A DNA stretch of 64,000 bases from Avena insularis (Eukaryota; Streptophyta; Magnoliopsida; Poales; Poaceae): assembly GCA_023614405.1 (NCBI GenBank), contig CM042688.1, forward strand, positions 380,171,331 through 380,235,330, written 5' to 3'. Both the position numbers and the translations under genes were made by a program. The notes under the pieces were generated by a model that was given only the letters and a program-made list of their open reading frames with translations, did no database searches and was not told the DNA's origin. Below, one piece after another: positions 50,949 to 61,600 of this stretch (position 1 is the first letter of the stretch; the number at the start of each line of letters is the position of its first letter).

Positions 50949-52050
50949 ATGATGCCTCCCCGTCACAAGAACACCAATCCCAACCCCAACATTACCCCGA
51001 AATGCAACAAATGATGAATGCGCAAAACACTTATGCAAATGATGACGACGCTCATCCGAACCGAACAACAACAACAACCCCAACAACAACAACAACAACA
51101 ACAATAACAACAACAACAACCCTCCAGGTTTTGATATGCTCACCAGATTTCTGCGTCTAAGGCCAGCTAAGTTTTCGGGAACGACTGATCCCATGGTGGC
51201 CAATGATTGGCTACGTTCTGTGAACAAAGACTTAGTGACCGTAGGATGCACAGATGCTGAAAAGGTCAGGTTTGCAGCACATCTGTTGGAAGGACCAGCC
51301 GAGATGGTGGGACAACTTCCAGATTACCACGACTATTGATGAGGTGACTTTGGCTATCTTTGAAGATGGATTTCGTACTACTCATATCTCACCAGGTATG
51401 ATGAGCCTGAAAAATAAGGAATTTCACAACCTGAAGCATACCACCACAGTGGCTGAATATATTGAAGAGTTCAACAATCTGCGCTATGCACCGGATGAGG
51501 TTGACATCGATGCCAAAAGGAAGGAAAAGTTTCGAAGGCTTGAATGATGAGCTAAATCTACATACTGTCGTGGCGTATGTTCCAACTTATCGCCATCGTG
51601 TGACAAGGCTGTTATTGTGGAGAATAAAATGAAGCAAGTCGAGAGTAAGAAGAGGAAACATCCGACAACTCGGGATCATCACATAAACGATCTCACTATG
51701 ATGATAGTGTCAGCTCAGGATCCCACAAGCATGGGAAGTTTAACAAGCACCACAGCCACAACCGTCATGACAACAAACATCATCGCAATCATGACAATGA
51801 TAAGTACAAGAACCACAAGAGTGGATATAAGAGCCACCATAGTGGAAGTGGAAGTGGAAGTCAACCTAAGAAGGACAACAACAAAGTTGAATGCTTCAAA
51901 TGCAAGAAGTCAGCATTATGCTAATGAGTGCCCCGAGAAGAACGTTGAAGGACCTAACAAACCCAATCCTTTTCAAAAGGACAGGTTAACCACATCAATG
52001 TGGAAGAAGTGTATGAAGAACCTGATGCCGCTTTGGTAAGTTCAGACTCA
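50949..52050 (+). pseudogene. gag: gag (capsid/nucleocapsid), frameshifted
   Basis: Two adjacent ATGs (50949, 50952) start a Pro/Asn-rich N-terminus that shifts frame within 60 bp. A CAA-repeat segment encoding a glutamine-rich linker follows (51064-51120). The retrotransposon gag domain is clear at 51136-51547: RPAKFSGTTDP, NDWLRSVN, KVRFAAHLLEG, and, after a frame change near 51306, TVAEYIEEFNNLRYAP. Another shift follows near 51535, where a base is missing inside a CTG-like context. A CCHC zinc knuckle lies at 51889-51931, but CFKCKK and HYANEC fall in different frames. Gag would form the particle and bind the genomic RNA in the cytoplasm. As written, no intact Gag can be made. Confidence 0.85.
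51064..51120 (+). repeat. CAA trinucleotide microsatellite within gag
   Basis: Run of CAA units with a CCC interruption near 51077 and a TAA unit near 51105. It encodes the Gln-rich linker of Gag. Its complement produces a leucine-run ORF on the minus strand (50934-51251) that is not a gene. Confidence 0.95.
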
Positions 52051-52061
52051 ATTCCATCTCA

Positions 52062-52415
52062 GCATTTGTACTCTTTGACACCTGTGCATCTCATTCATTC
52101 ATATCTAAAGCATTTGTCGAAAGATATGGGTTTGCATCTGAAAACATTGGGTGTCCGATAAAAGTTAGCTCTTCGGGAGGGGATATGATAGTGAGTCTTG
52201 GATGCCGGGATCTAGTCATAGAGATCGGAAAACATAAGTTTCCAGTAAACCTAATAATCCTAAATTCCCAAGGATTGGATGTAATTTTGGGAATGGATTG
52301 GATGGCTAAGTATGAGGGAGTACTAGATTGTGCAAATCGCACAATTTCACTCACAACCCCTGCAGGTAAGAGGATAACATTTAAGTCCAATTTTAAATCT
52401 AAGGGAGTAAGCTGA
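52062..52415 (+). pseudogene. pol: Aspartic protease domain of pol, active-site glycine changed
   Basis: A continuous frame contains VLFDTCASHSFIS at 52068-52106, then GCRDLVIEIGKHKFPVNL and LDVILGMDWMAKYEG. This is the retropepsin-like protease of gypsy elements, which cuts the Gag-Pol precursor. The catalytic triplet reads Asp-Thr-Cys (TGT) where the family has Asp-Thr-Gly, a one-base G-to-T difference that should damage the flap/active-site geometry. The rest of the domain is well preserved, including the second conserved ILGMDW block. It is cut off from RT by a TAA at 52478-52480. Confidence 0.85.
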
Positions 52416-52439
52416 ATTCTCTTAAGGGGGTTAGCATGG

Positions 52440-53190
52440 ACAGTGTGCCAATTGTGTGTGAGTATCCGGATGTGTTCTAAGAGTTACCAGAATGCCACCA
52501 GATAGAGATGTGGAGTTTATAATAGAATTGGTACCAGGATCCAGGCCAAGAGCAAAGAGACCTTATAAAATGTCACTGATTGTAACTTAAAGAACTCAAG
52601 AAACAACTTGAGAACAATTGCGAAAGGATTCATCCAGCCAAGTTCTTCATCTTGGGGAGCTCGTCCGCTTTGTTCAGAGAAAAGAGGATAGAACTCAAAG
52701 ATTATGCATAGATTACCGTTCTCTCAACGAGGTAACCATAAAGAACAAATATCCTTTGCCAAGAATCAATGACTTGTTTGATCAGCTAGAAGGAGCTTGT
52801 GTGTTCTCAAAGATTGACCTTCGGTCAGGCTATTTTCAACTCAAGATAAGAGAGCAAGACATACCTAAAACAGCATTCACCACAAGGTATGGATTGTATG
52901 AGTACACAGTGATGCCTTTTGATTAACCAATGCTCCAGATACTTCATGAATATGATGAACAAAGTGTTCATGGAATTTCTCGACAAGTTCGTTGTCGCTT
53001 TCATCGATGACATCTTGGTCTACTCCAAGAGCAAGGAGGAGCATGAAAGACATCTACGCTTGATACTTGAGAAACTAAGGAACATAAGCTTTATGCCAAG
53101 TTCAGCAAGTGTGAGTTTTGGTTAGAGGAAGTTGGATTTCTTGGTCATGTTATGACAAAGGATGGTATAGCAATGACCTGCTAAAGTTTC
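52440..53190 (+). pseudogene. pol: Reverse transcriptase domain of pol, frameshifted
   Basis: Begins around VCEYPDVF, then an in-frame TAA (52478-52480) and further breaks to about 52690. A well-preserved block at 52680-52920 reads [38 protein letters not shown] and [14 protein letters not shown], followed by a frameshift at 52920. The catalytic block FIDDILVYSKS (about 53001-53033) is in the next frame, with DKFVVAF before it. The polymerase aspartates are therefore still encoded but in separate frames. RT copies the genomic RNA into DNA inside the particle. Similarity to Ty3/gypsy chromovirus RT is strong. Confidence 0.92.
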
Positions 53191-53239
53191 AGCCGTAATG
53201 TAATGGGAATCTCCTAAGAATGTAAAAGAGGTTCGTAGT

Positions 53240-53800
53240 TTTCTTGGTTTAGGTGTTACTACAGAAGGTTCATTGAAAATTTTTCAAAGGTTGCTAAACC
53301 AATGACAGAATTATTAAAGAAAGATAAGAAATTTGCTTGGTCTGAAGGATGTGAACTCAGCTTTCAAGAATTAAAGAAGAGACTTGTGTCAGCACCAGCC
53401 TGGTTTACCAGATTTGGAAAAGGATTTCCAGGTATATTGTGATGCTTCTCATCAAGGAGTAGGAGCCGTACTTATGCAAGGCGGAAAAGTTGTGGCTTAT
53501 GCCTCGAGACAACTCAAAACTCATGAAGTAAACTATCCTACTCATGATTTAGAGTTAGCCGCTGTTGTCCATACACTCAAGACATGGAGACACTACCTTT
53601 TGGGAAAACGTTGTGAAGTGTTCACCGACCATAAGAGTTTGAAATATATCTTCACACAGAAGGAGATCAATATGAGACAAAGAAGATGGCTAGAACTTAT
53701 CAAGGATTACGACTTGAGTTTGCAATACCACCCCGGTAAAGCAAATGTAGTAGCAGATGCTCTAAGTCGTAAAGCATTTGTAAATGGTCTTACCAAAGGT
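53240..53800 (+). pseudogene. pol: RNase H domain of pol
   Basis: A connection segment (FSKVAKPMTELLKKDKKFAW, 53279-53338) leads into an open frame from 53384 to 53902. It holds the RNase H residues: [14 protein letters not shown] (first Asp), [19 protein letters not shown] (Glu), [10 protein letters not shown] (Asp) and NVVADALSR (Asp). This is the longest undamaged pol segment. It degrades the RNA strand during reverse transcription. The start of the connection is broken near 53160-53270, where the expected frame is interrupted by small indels. Confidence 0.92.
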
Positions 53801-53879
53801 GAATTGCCAGATGATTTGTGTAAGCAATTCAAGGAACTCAGATTGGAGATTGTGCCAAGGACATCTCATGTCTTTGGAT

Positions 53880-54990
53880 GTTCAACCCACTCTGTTGGAT
53901 AAGATTAAGGAAGCCCAAAAGACGGATAAAGAAATCGAAGAGATTAAGGAAAGGATTAGCCAAGGGAAAGCTAAAAGTTTCCATATGGACGAACAAGGTA
54001 CTTTATGGCACGAGAAACGTATTTGTGTTCCACAAGATCCGGAAATGCGGAAACTGATTCTGCAAGAAGCCCATAACTCTCCGTATTCTATTCACCCGGG
54101 AAACACCAAAATGTATATGGATATGAAAGAAAGATTTTGGTGGAACAATCTTAAAAGGGACATCGCCGAACACATTGCTTTGTGTGATGTGTGTAGTAGA
54201 GTGAAAGCGGAGCATCAGAAACCAGCAGGTTTGCTTCAACCAATGCCTATTCCTGAATGGAAGTGGGAAAATATTGGTATGGATTTCATTACCGGATTAC
54301 CAAGGACCAGGTCAGGGTATGATTCCATATGGGTAATAGTAGATCGCCTAACTAAAGTGGCTCATTTTATACCCAGAAGACAACTTATACCAGTGCAAAG
54401 TTAGCCAAAATCTACATGAGCAGAATTGTATGCCTTCACGGTGTACCTAAGAGTATTGTGTCTGATAGAGGAACTCAGTTCACTTCTCACTTTTGGAGAC
54501 AGCTTCATGAATCTCTAGGAACGAGGTTGGAATTCAGCACTGCTTTTCATCCTCAAACTGATGGACAAACAAAGGACTAATCAAATTCTTGAAGACATGT
54601 TGAGGGCATGTGCCCTAGACTATGGAGCAAGTTGGGATGAAAGTCCGCCTTACGCAGTAGTTTTCTTACAACAACAAATACCAATCTAGTATTGGGATGG
54701 CACCATTTGAGTTTCTATACGATAGAAAGTGTACCACCCCATTGCTATGGAATGGTGTGGGAGAAAGAAGTTTGTTTGGACCAGACCTTATCAAAGACGC
54801 CGAAGAAAAGGTCAAATTGGTTAGAGACAGATTGAAGATAGCACAGTCTCGATAGAAAAGCTACGCAGATGCTAAGCGAGAGAAGTCACTTCACGGTTGG
54901 GGATAGAGCTTATCTTAGAGTATCACTTCGTGGAGTAAAAAGATTTGGAGTCAAAGGAAAGTTAGCACCAAGATATGTGGGACCATTCAA
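53880..54990 (+). pseudogene. pol: Integrase domain of pol, catalytic core interrupted
   Basis: A spacer with a charged helix is followed by the zinc-binding HHCC motif (EAHNSPYSIHPG and LCDVCSRVK, about 54067-54200) and the core start GMDFITGLPRTRSGYDSIWV with the first catalytic Asp. A frameshift near 54378 ends this frame at 54404. The core continues in another frame with VSDRGTQFTSHFW (second Asp, near 54461). At HPQTDGQT the next residues are Lys-Asp-stop (TAA 54578-54580) because two bases are missing, so the third catalytic residue (Glu) is lost. The rest (SYADAK, LAPRYVGPFNILSR) is spread over several frames. Integrase inserts the cDNA into chromatin; the 5-bp duplication flanking this element shows a functional one acted here. 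Confidence 0.9.
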
Positions 54991-55079
54991 CATTTTAAGT
55001 CGCAAGGAGAAGTGCATATGAAATCGAATCGCCAAAGATCTTTACTAGCAAATTCATAATGTTTTTCATGTGAGCCAGC

Positions 55080-55353
55080 TCAAGAAATGTCACCCGAAAT
55101 GGAAGAAACATCTTTGAAAGATACCATATCTTTGGAAGAAGTTCAACTAGAAAGTGATCTCACCTATGAAGAAAAGCCTCAAGATACTTGAGACCACAGA
55201 AGAGTCACGAGAACAAAGACTATCAAGTTTTGCAAAGTACAATGGAATCATCATTCAAGAAGAAGCAACATGGGAAAGAGAAGATGATCTTCTAAAGACC
55301 ACCTCACCTATTTGTTAGCCAATCCGAATCTCGAGGGCTTAGATTCATTTTAA
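55080..55353 (+). pseudogene. pol: Chromodomain-like C-terminus of integrase, frameshifted
   Basis: After NVFHVSQLKKCHP (about 55050-55092), a segment with SLEEVQLESDLTYEEKP and the end EEATWEREDDLL (about 55259-55294) corresponds to the C-terminal chromodomain of chromovirus integrases, which binds modified histone tails and steers insertion to heterochromatin. The aromatic-rich core just before it (near 55225-55258) is in a different frame from EEATWERED. The pol stop, TAA at 55351-55353, overlaps the polypurine tract. The chromodomain call rests on position and this short motif. Confidence 0.65.
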
Positions 55354-55363
55354 GGGGTTAGAT
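55352..55363 (+). other. Polypurine tract
   Basis: AAGGGGTTAGAT directly before the 3' LTR, with a T run upstream (TTCATTTT). It is the expected plus-strand priming site. The pol stop codon overlaps its start. The tract is short and interrupted by TT, so the exact priming base is uncertain. Confidence 0.7.
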
Positions 55364-56112
55364 TTGTAACATCCCTAAAAAAATCATGTTTCAAAACTCA
55401 TTCATATCATTCTTGCATCATTCATTCATATAGGGTTTTTCTCAAAATCATTTAGAGGCAGAAGTTTGAGCTATGATTTCATGTGGGCATTTTATCTCAA
55501 TTGGCCATCACCTTTTGAGACTTGAATGCTTAGGTACTTGTTTGCTTGCCTCCATGGTTGGAAAGAATAGGAGAAGCATTTAAACCCAAAATTCCAATTT
55601 AGAAATATTTTCTAAACCCCATTCCAAATATTGTCAACTAGAGACAAAGAGACAAAGTCTCATTTATTTTGAAACCCAAGCTTGACCAAACCTTGCACGG
55701 TAACCACATGGTTATTTGACTGCATTTGAACCCACAAGAACCCTGCAAAAATCCCCAAAGAAATTTGAATTCAAAAGGATTTGAATTCATATCAAATTCT
55801 ATTCAGAAAATAGAATTAGAAAAGAAAAACTAAAGAAAGAAGAAAAGGCGAGCGGCAGAATCCGCCCGGCCAATGGATCCAGCCCAGAAGCCCACCCGGG
55901 TCCTCCTTTTCTTCTCTCACGCCACGAGCCACGCCGACAGACAATGGCAGACCCCACCTGCACACCGCGCACCTCGCTGACAAACGGGCCGGTCCACGTC
56001 GCCCTCGTCTTCCCCAGACCGCGCTGCGACCCACGTCGCCCAGCGATGAAAACCCGGTAATGGCGCGGCGTAAATGGGCTTTAAACCCGAGCGTTTCCTG
56101 TCGATTCCCCGG

Positions 56113-56120
56113 CTATAAGA
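56113..56120 (+). promoter_or_regulatory. Putative TATA box of 3' LTR
   Basis: CTATAAGA, identical in sequence and context to 46639-46646. From this position it could drive outward transcription into the satellite array to the right, about 2.5 kb away. Motif-based only. Confidence 0.45.
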
Positions 56121-57562
56121 TCCTCTCTGCTCCACGATCTTTTTCCCCCAGACACCTCGCTCACTCCGCCACCAGGCTGCCCTCAATCAGCTTTGCACCG
56201 CCGCGGACAGAACCTCTCCGGCGATCGATTCCGGTGAGCCCAGTGTTCCCCTCTGCCTCTCGTTCTTGCTATCCTGCTCAGTGAATCCTTGCGCATCTAC
56301 TGACCTCGCTAGTCTGTCCGGTACTGCCCAGGTCGCCGGTTCCACTTGACACCGCGAGCACCGACGGCGACATCAACTCCGACGAGCTCTAGTGGTAAGT
56401 CCAGACCGCCCCGCGCCTCCTAGTTCATGCTCACTACTTCGCCTTGACCCTGCGAACCTAACCGTGTCCTCGACTTGCCTTGGGGTGATTCACAGCGACG
56501 TCCACGACGACCACCCGACGCAACAGCCGCCCACAGCAACTCCGGCGAGCAATCGCAACCTTGTCCGAGCGCCCCTTGACCAACCGCGAGTACGACAAGC
56601 TTCGCCGTGACCTCCTGAGCCCGGTAAGCCACTCCTCCTTCTTCCTCGCCGTCTGCATCATCGGCAACATCATCGACCGACGATTCCGCCGCCGGTAGCC
56701 ACCGCGCAGCGCCGCCAGTTCTTGGCCAGAGAAGTAGCAGCCGTTAGATCTGCATCGTAGCGCTAGGATAGATCCACTTAACCCCGAAGCGGTACGCGAT
56801 CTGAGCCGCCAGATTTCATTTAGATCCTACGGCTGTGGAGCTCGATCCAGCGCGAACCGGTACGAGCGAATCAGAACATGACGCGTGGCTAGGTTAGATC
56901 TGAGAATAGAATTTAAAATCAGAAATTTGATCCAAATTCATTTGCCTATATCTTTTGAACCCCACGTTGGAATTTTGCAAACTTTATACCGTTGGATTCA
57001 GAAAAACAAGACCTTTCTGCCTATCCTTTTTGTTTTGCAAATAGTAACCATTTGATTAGCTTAAAATGCAGAGGCATGTTTGAGGCTATTTTAAGTATAG
57101 ATTTAGTTTAGTATTTTTGTTTTAGGGTTATTTAAATTGTCTTGGCTACTTTGTGACTAGTTTCAGTTTCTGTATTCATGCACTTGCTTGGTTGAAGTTT
57201 TCAAAAATCATCACTTGGTAGATTCATGCATGCATGCATTCATAATACTTTTGTTTGTATATATATGTGTGTAATTGTATGCTACAACTTTGTGTGTAGA
57301 TTTTGCTAGTGATTGTGATTGTGACAAGTGCTACTCTCCACACTACCAAGGCAAGTGATATCTTCATGAATATTCCTACCTATATTTTATACTTGCATTA
57401 GATATATTTTGTTAGGACTTGCATGTTACTTTTGTCAACTAATGATGGGAAATCCTATTTAGAATAGAATGCTAGAATTGCTAGGAAATTCCCTAAGGAC
57501 AAGTTGCCATGCCATGCTTAGCCTAGCTACTAGAAAACAAGGGTGGTTTATATATTCACACT

Positions 57563-57961
57563 ATGGAAAAATATTCTAAGTCTAAGGACTTGTTTTTATT
57601 TAACAAAACAACTAAGTTAATGAATCACCTGGGTGGAATGGAAAGATTGGGTTATGTTGAGTGGTTACACAAGGCCAGGGGTACTGGTGAACCTTGTGTA
57701 TCTCACTTGTGGATGGCCACCCAGGAACAAAGAGATTTGAGTTGTCAAATGTTTGAGAAGCTTCAAGTGCAGCCACTTGGTAATATGGGCTCTGCCATGA
57801 TCTTAGGATGCTGGAACTTAGTCTCTTGGACAGTGGGTGGTAGATGGGTTGATAGGTTGGAGCGCGTCCATTTGACTAAGGAAAGGCTACTGAAGGATCA
57901 TGTCTTGGGAAACCAAGGCTCGTGGGGAAAGTGCACCACCTCTGCAGAGTGTAAAACCTAA
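57563..57961 (+). CDS. LTR-resident ORF, 132 codons, unknown function
   Basis: The longest open frame in the LTR, starting MEKYSKSKDLFLF and containing HLGGMERLGYVEWLHKARG and a Trp/Gly-rich stretch (CWNLVSWTVGGRWVDRLE), ending at TAA 57959-57961. No signal peptide, membrane segment or catalytic motif that I recognise. The 5' LTR copy is truncated at codon 77 by a one-base loss. The amino-acid composition looks like a real folded protein rather than random sequence, but there is no codon-conservation evidence here. It could be a captured host fragment, an element-encoded peptide, or chance. Confidence 0.35.
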   Translation: MEKYSKSKDLFLFNKTTKLMNHLGGMERLGYVEWLHKARGTGEPCVSHLWMATQEQRDLSCQMFEKLQVQPLGNMGSAMILGCWNLVSWTVGGRWVDRLERVHLTKERLLKDHVLGNQGSWGKCTTSAECKT

Positions 57962-58494
57962 GTACTTAGCCATGTCCCTGGTAAAGGACAATTTGAGCAT
58001 CAAGACATGGAAACTTCAAGAATCTCATCACTCCAATTTCTAAATAAAACTTGTGGGTGAACAAGGGTTAAAGGATCTTCAGTCTTTGATTGGTAGATGC
58101 CCTGAGTGGATCTTCAGTCTCTGATTGGTAGATACCTTGGGATGGTCTTTGTCAAGCAAAAACTTAGTGTTTTCAAAAAGTTAAGGAAAAATATATTTTG
58201 AGCAATGCAAGCTTAAGCTCCACCAGCCAAATGCATATAGCCTTATAGTCCACTTAAATTATACTAAGGTATCACTTGCCAATACTATTCCAAAGTATTG
58301 ACCCCCTGTGGCTGTAACTTATGATGTTGCAGGTTACTCTGATGATGATTAGGAGTCATGAGTCTACACTCAACATGCTTGCCTGTGGCACATGAAGATG
58401 AAGACTTATGTTTATTTACATATTCCATAAACTCTTGTACTAGGCCTTTGGCCATGAGTTGTAAAAGACTATGTTTTATCTCTGGAATGACTGT

Positions 58495-58500
58495 AATAAA
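58495..58500 (+). terminator. Candidate polyadenylation signal, 3' LTR
   Basis: AATAAA in the same context as 48984-48989, 109 bp before the LTR end. It is the likely 3'-end signal of the element's transcript. Confidence 0.4.
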
Positions 58501-58609
58501 CGACCTTTGTATCTGTGTACTTCATCTTAAACTGTGGATGCTAGCAATGATCAAGGGACTAGCATTGCAATCACAGGGATCTTTTCCTTTAATAAGGAGG
58601 GATCTTACA

Positions 58610-58614
58610 CATGG
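58610..58614 (+). repeat. Target-site duplication CATGG, right
   Basis: An exact copy of 45892-45896. Removing the element and one copy restores a normal array monomer reading GCATGGGTGTTC, as in many intact units (for example 22894-22910). Confidence 0.95.
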
Positions 58615-61600
58615 GTGTTCTTTTCCTAAACCACCACTAGAGTTATTGCATGTGTGTCCTTTTCCTAAACCACCACCAGTGTCATTGCATGTGTATTCCT
58701 TTCCTAAACCACATTGATCCCCCAGAGTCATTGCATGTGTGTTCCTTTCCTAAACTACCACTAGAATCATTACATTTGTGTTCTTTTCCTAAACCACCAC
58801 CAGGGTCATTGCATGTGTCTTCCTTTCCAAAACCACCTCTAGAGTCATTGCATGTATGTTCTTTTCCTAAACCACCACCAGAGTCATTGCATGTGTGTTC
58901 TTTTCCTAAACCACCACCAGAGTCATTGCATATATGTTCTTTTCCTAAACCACCACCATAGTCATTGCATGTGTGTTCCTTTCCTAAACCACCACCAGAG
59001 TCATTGCATGTGTGTTCCTTTTCCTAAACCACATGGATGTCGTTGCATGTATCTTCCTTTCCTAAACCACAACCAGAGTCATTGCATGTGTATTTTCCTA
59101 AACCACATTGATCCACCAGGGTCATTGCATGTGTGTTCCTTTCCTAAACTACCACTAGAATCATTACATGTGTGTTCTTTTTCTAAACCACCACTAGAAT
59201 CATTGCATGTGTGTTCTTTTCCTAGAACAACACTAGAGTCAGTACATGTGTGTTCAATTTCTAAACCACCACGAGTGACACTGCATATGTCTTCCTTTCC
59301 AAAACCATATTGATCCACCAAAGTCATTGCATGTGTCTTCCTTTCATAAACCACCACTAGAGTCATTGCTTATGTGTTCTTTTCTGAAACAACAACTAGA
59401 GTCATTGCATGTGTGTTCTTTTACTAAATCACCACCAGTGTCATTACATGTGTCTTCCTTTCCTAAACCACCAGTAGAGTCATTGGATGTTTCCTCTTTT
59501 CCTAAACCACCACCAGAGTTATTGCATGTGTCTAACTTTCCTAAACCACATGGATCCACCTGTGTCATTGCATGTGTGTTATTTTCCTAAAACACCACTA
59601 GAGTCATTGCATGTGTGTTCCTTTCCAAAACCACCACTAGAATCATTGCATGTGTTCTTTTCCTAAACCACCACAGAGTCATTGCATGTGTGTTCTTTTA
59701 CTAAACCACCACCAGAGTCATTGCATGTGTCTTCATTTCCTAAACCACCACTAGAGTCATTGCATCTATGTTCTTTTCCTAAAGAACCACCATAGTCATT
59801 ACATGTGTCTTCCTTTCCTAAACCACCAGAGTCATTGCATGTGTGTTCCTTTCCTAAACCACATGGATGTCATTTCATGTGTCTTCCTTTCCTAAACCAC
59901 CACTAGAGTTATTGCATGTGTGTTCGTTTCCTAAACCACATTGATCCACCAGAGTCATTGCATGTGTGTTCCTGTGCTAAACCACATGGATCCACTAGTG
60001 TCATTTCATGTGTCTTCTTTTCCTAAACCTCCACCAGAGTCATTGCATGTGTGTTCTTATCCTAATCCACCACTAGAGTCATTGGATGTGTGTTCATTTC
60101 CTAAACCACGTTGATCCACCAGAGTCATTGCACGTGTCTTCCTTTCCTAAACCACCACTAGAGTCATTGCATGTGTGTTCTTTTCCTAAACCACCACCAG
60201 ATTCATTGAATGTGTGTTCTTTTCCTGAACCACCAATAGAGTCATTGCATGTGTCTCCCTTTCCTAAACCACCACTAGAGTCATTGCATGGGTGTTCTTT
60301 TCCTAAACCCCCACTAGAGTTATTGCATGTGTGTCATTTTCTAAACCACCACGAGTGTCATTGCATATGTCTTCCTTTACTAAACCACATTGATCCACCA
60401 AAGTCATTGCATGTGTCTTCCTTTCATAAACCACTAGCAGAGTCATTGCATCTGTGTTCTTTTCCAAAACAACCAGAGTCATTGCATGTGTGTTCTTTTC
60501 CTAAACCACCACCAGTGGCCTTACATGTGTCTTCCTTTCCTAAACCACCAGTAGAGTCATTGGATGTGTCTTCTTTTCCTAAACCACCACGAGAGTCATT
60601 GCATGTGTCTTACTTTCCTAAACCACATGGATCCACCAGTGTCATTACATGTGTGTTCTTTTCCTAAAACACCACTAGAGTCATTGCGTGTGTGTTCCTT
60701 TCCAAAACCACCACTAGAGTCAGTGCATGTGTTCTTTTCCTAAACCACCACTAGAGTCATTGCATGTGTGTTCTTTTACTAAACCACCACCAGAGTCATT
60801 GCATGTGTCTTCATTTCCTAAACCACCACCAGAGTCATTGCATCTATGTCCTTTTCCTAATCCACCACCATAGTCATTGCATGTGCCTTCCTTTCCTAAA
60901 CCACCAGAGTCACTGCATGTGTGTTCCTTTCCTAAACCACATGGATGTCGTTTCACGTGTCTTCCTTTACTAAACCACCACCGGAGTTATTGCATGTGTG
61001 TTCCTTTCCTAAACCACATTGATCCACCAGAGTCATTACATGTGTGTTCCTGTGCTAAACCATATGGATCCACTAGTGTCATTGCATGTGTGTTCCTGTG
61101 CTAAACCACATGGATCCACTAGTGTCATTGCATGTGTCTTCTTTTCCTAAACCACCACCAGAGTGATTGCATGTGTGTTCTTATCCTAATCCACCACTAG
61201 AGTCATTGGATGTGTGTTCATTTCCTAAACCACGTTGATCCACCAGTGTCATTGGACGTGTCTTCCTTTCCTACACCACCACTAGAGTCATTGCATGTGT
61301 GTTCTTTTTCCTAAACCACCACCAAATTCATTGCATGTGTGTTCTTTTCCTGAACCACCAATAGAGTCATTGCATGTGTCTTCCTTTCCTAAACCACCAC
61401 TTGAGTCATTGCATGGGTGTTCTTTTCCTAAACCACCACTAGAGTTATTGCATGTGTGTCCTTTTCCTAAACCACCACAAGTGTCATTGCATGTGTATTC
61501 CTTTCCTTAACCACATTAATCCCCCAGAGTCATTGCATGTGTGTTCCTTTCCTAAAATACCACTAGAATTATTACATGTGTGTTCTTTTCCAAAACCACC

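Larger units (their letters stand above)
45897..58609 (+). mobile_element. Complete Ty3/gypsy LTR retrotransposon, chromovirus (Tekay/Del-like), non-autonomous as sequenced
   Basis: 12,713-bp element in order: LTR 45897-49096, primer-binding site, two pre-gag frames, gag, protease, RT, RNase H, integrase, chromodomain-like end, polypurine tract, LTR 55365-58609. The RT-RNase H-integrase order places it in Ty3/gypsy. The long LTRs, the gag motif RPAKFSGTTDP and a C-terminal EEATWERED segment fit the plant chromoviruses, lineage Tekay/Del (family assignment by recognition, not by search). It lies in the same orientation as the array. All coding domains are present, but each carries frameshifts or stops, so as written it could move only with proteins supplied by a relative. 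The LTRs differ mainly by indels and few substitutions, suggesting a fairly recent insertion. Confidence 0.97.
55365..58609 (+). repeat. 3' LTR (3,245 bp)
   Basis: TGTAACATCCC to GGGATCTTACA, the second copy of 45897-49096. The first 300 bp and the last 1.8 kb align almost base for base with the 5' LTR. The stretch 55845-56060 is the least similar, mainly by indels in GC-rich sequence. At most small-indel sites this copy has the longer form. It carries the same TATA-like, GTAAGT and AATAAA motifs (56113, 56395, 58495). Confidence 0.97.

Noticed and set aside
50934..51251. Minus-strand ORF with a leucine run
   Set aside because: It is the complement of the CAA microsatellite and of the gag domain; gag on the plus strand explains the sequence.
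51617..52039. 140-codon Thr-rich ORF as a separate gene
   Set aside because: It is a shifted frame through the end of gag: it contains HYANEC, the second half of the zinc knuckle, while the first half is in another frame.
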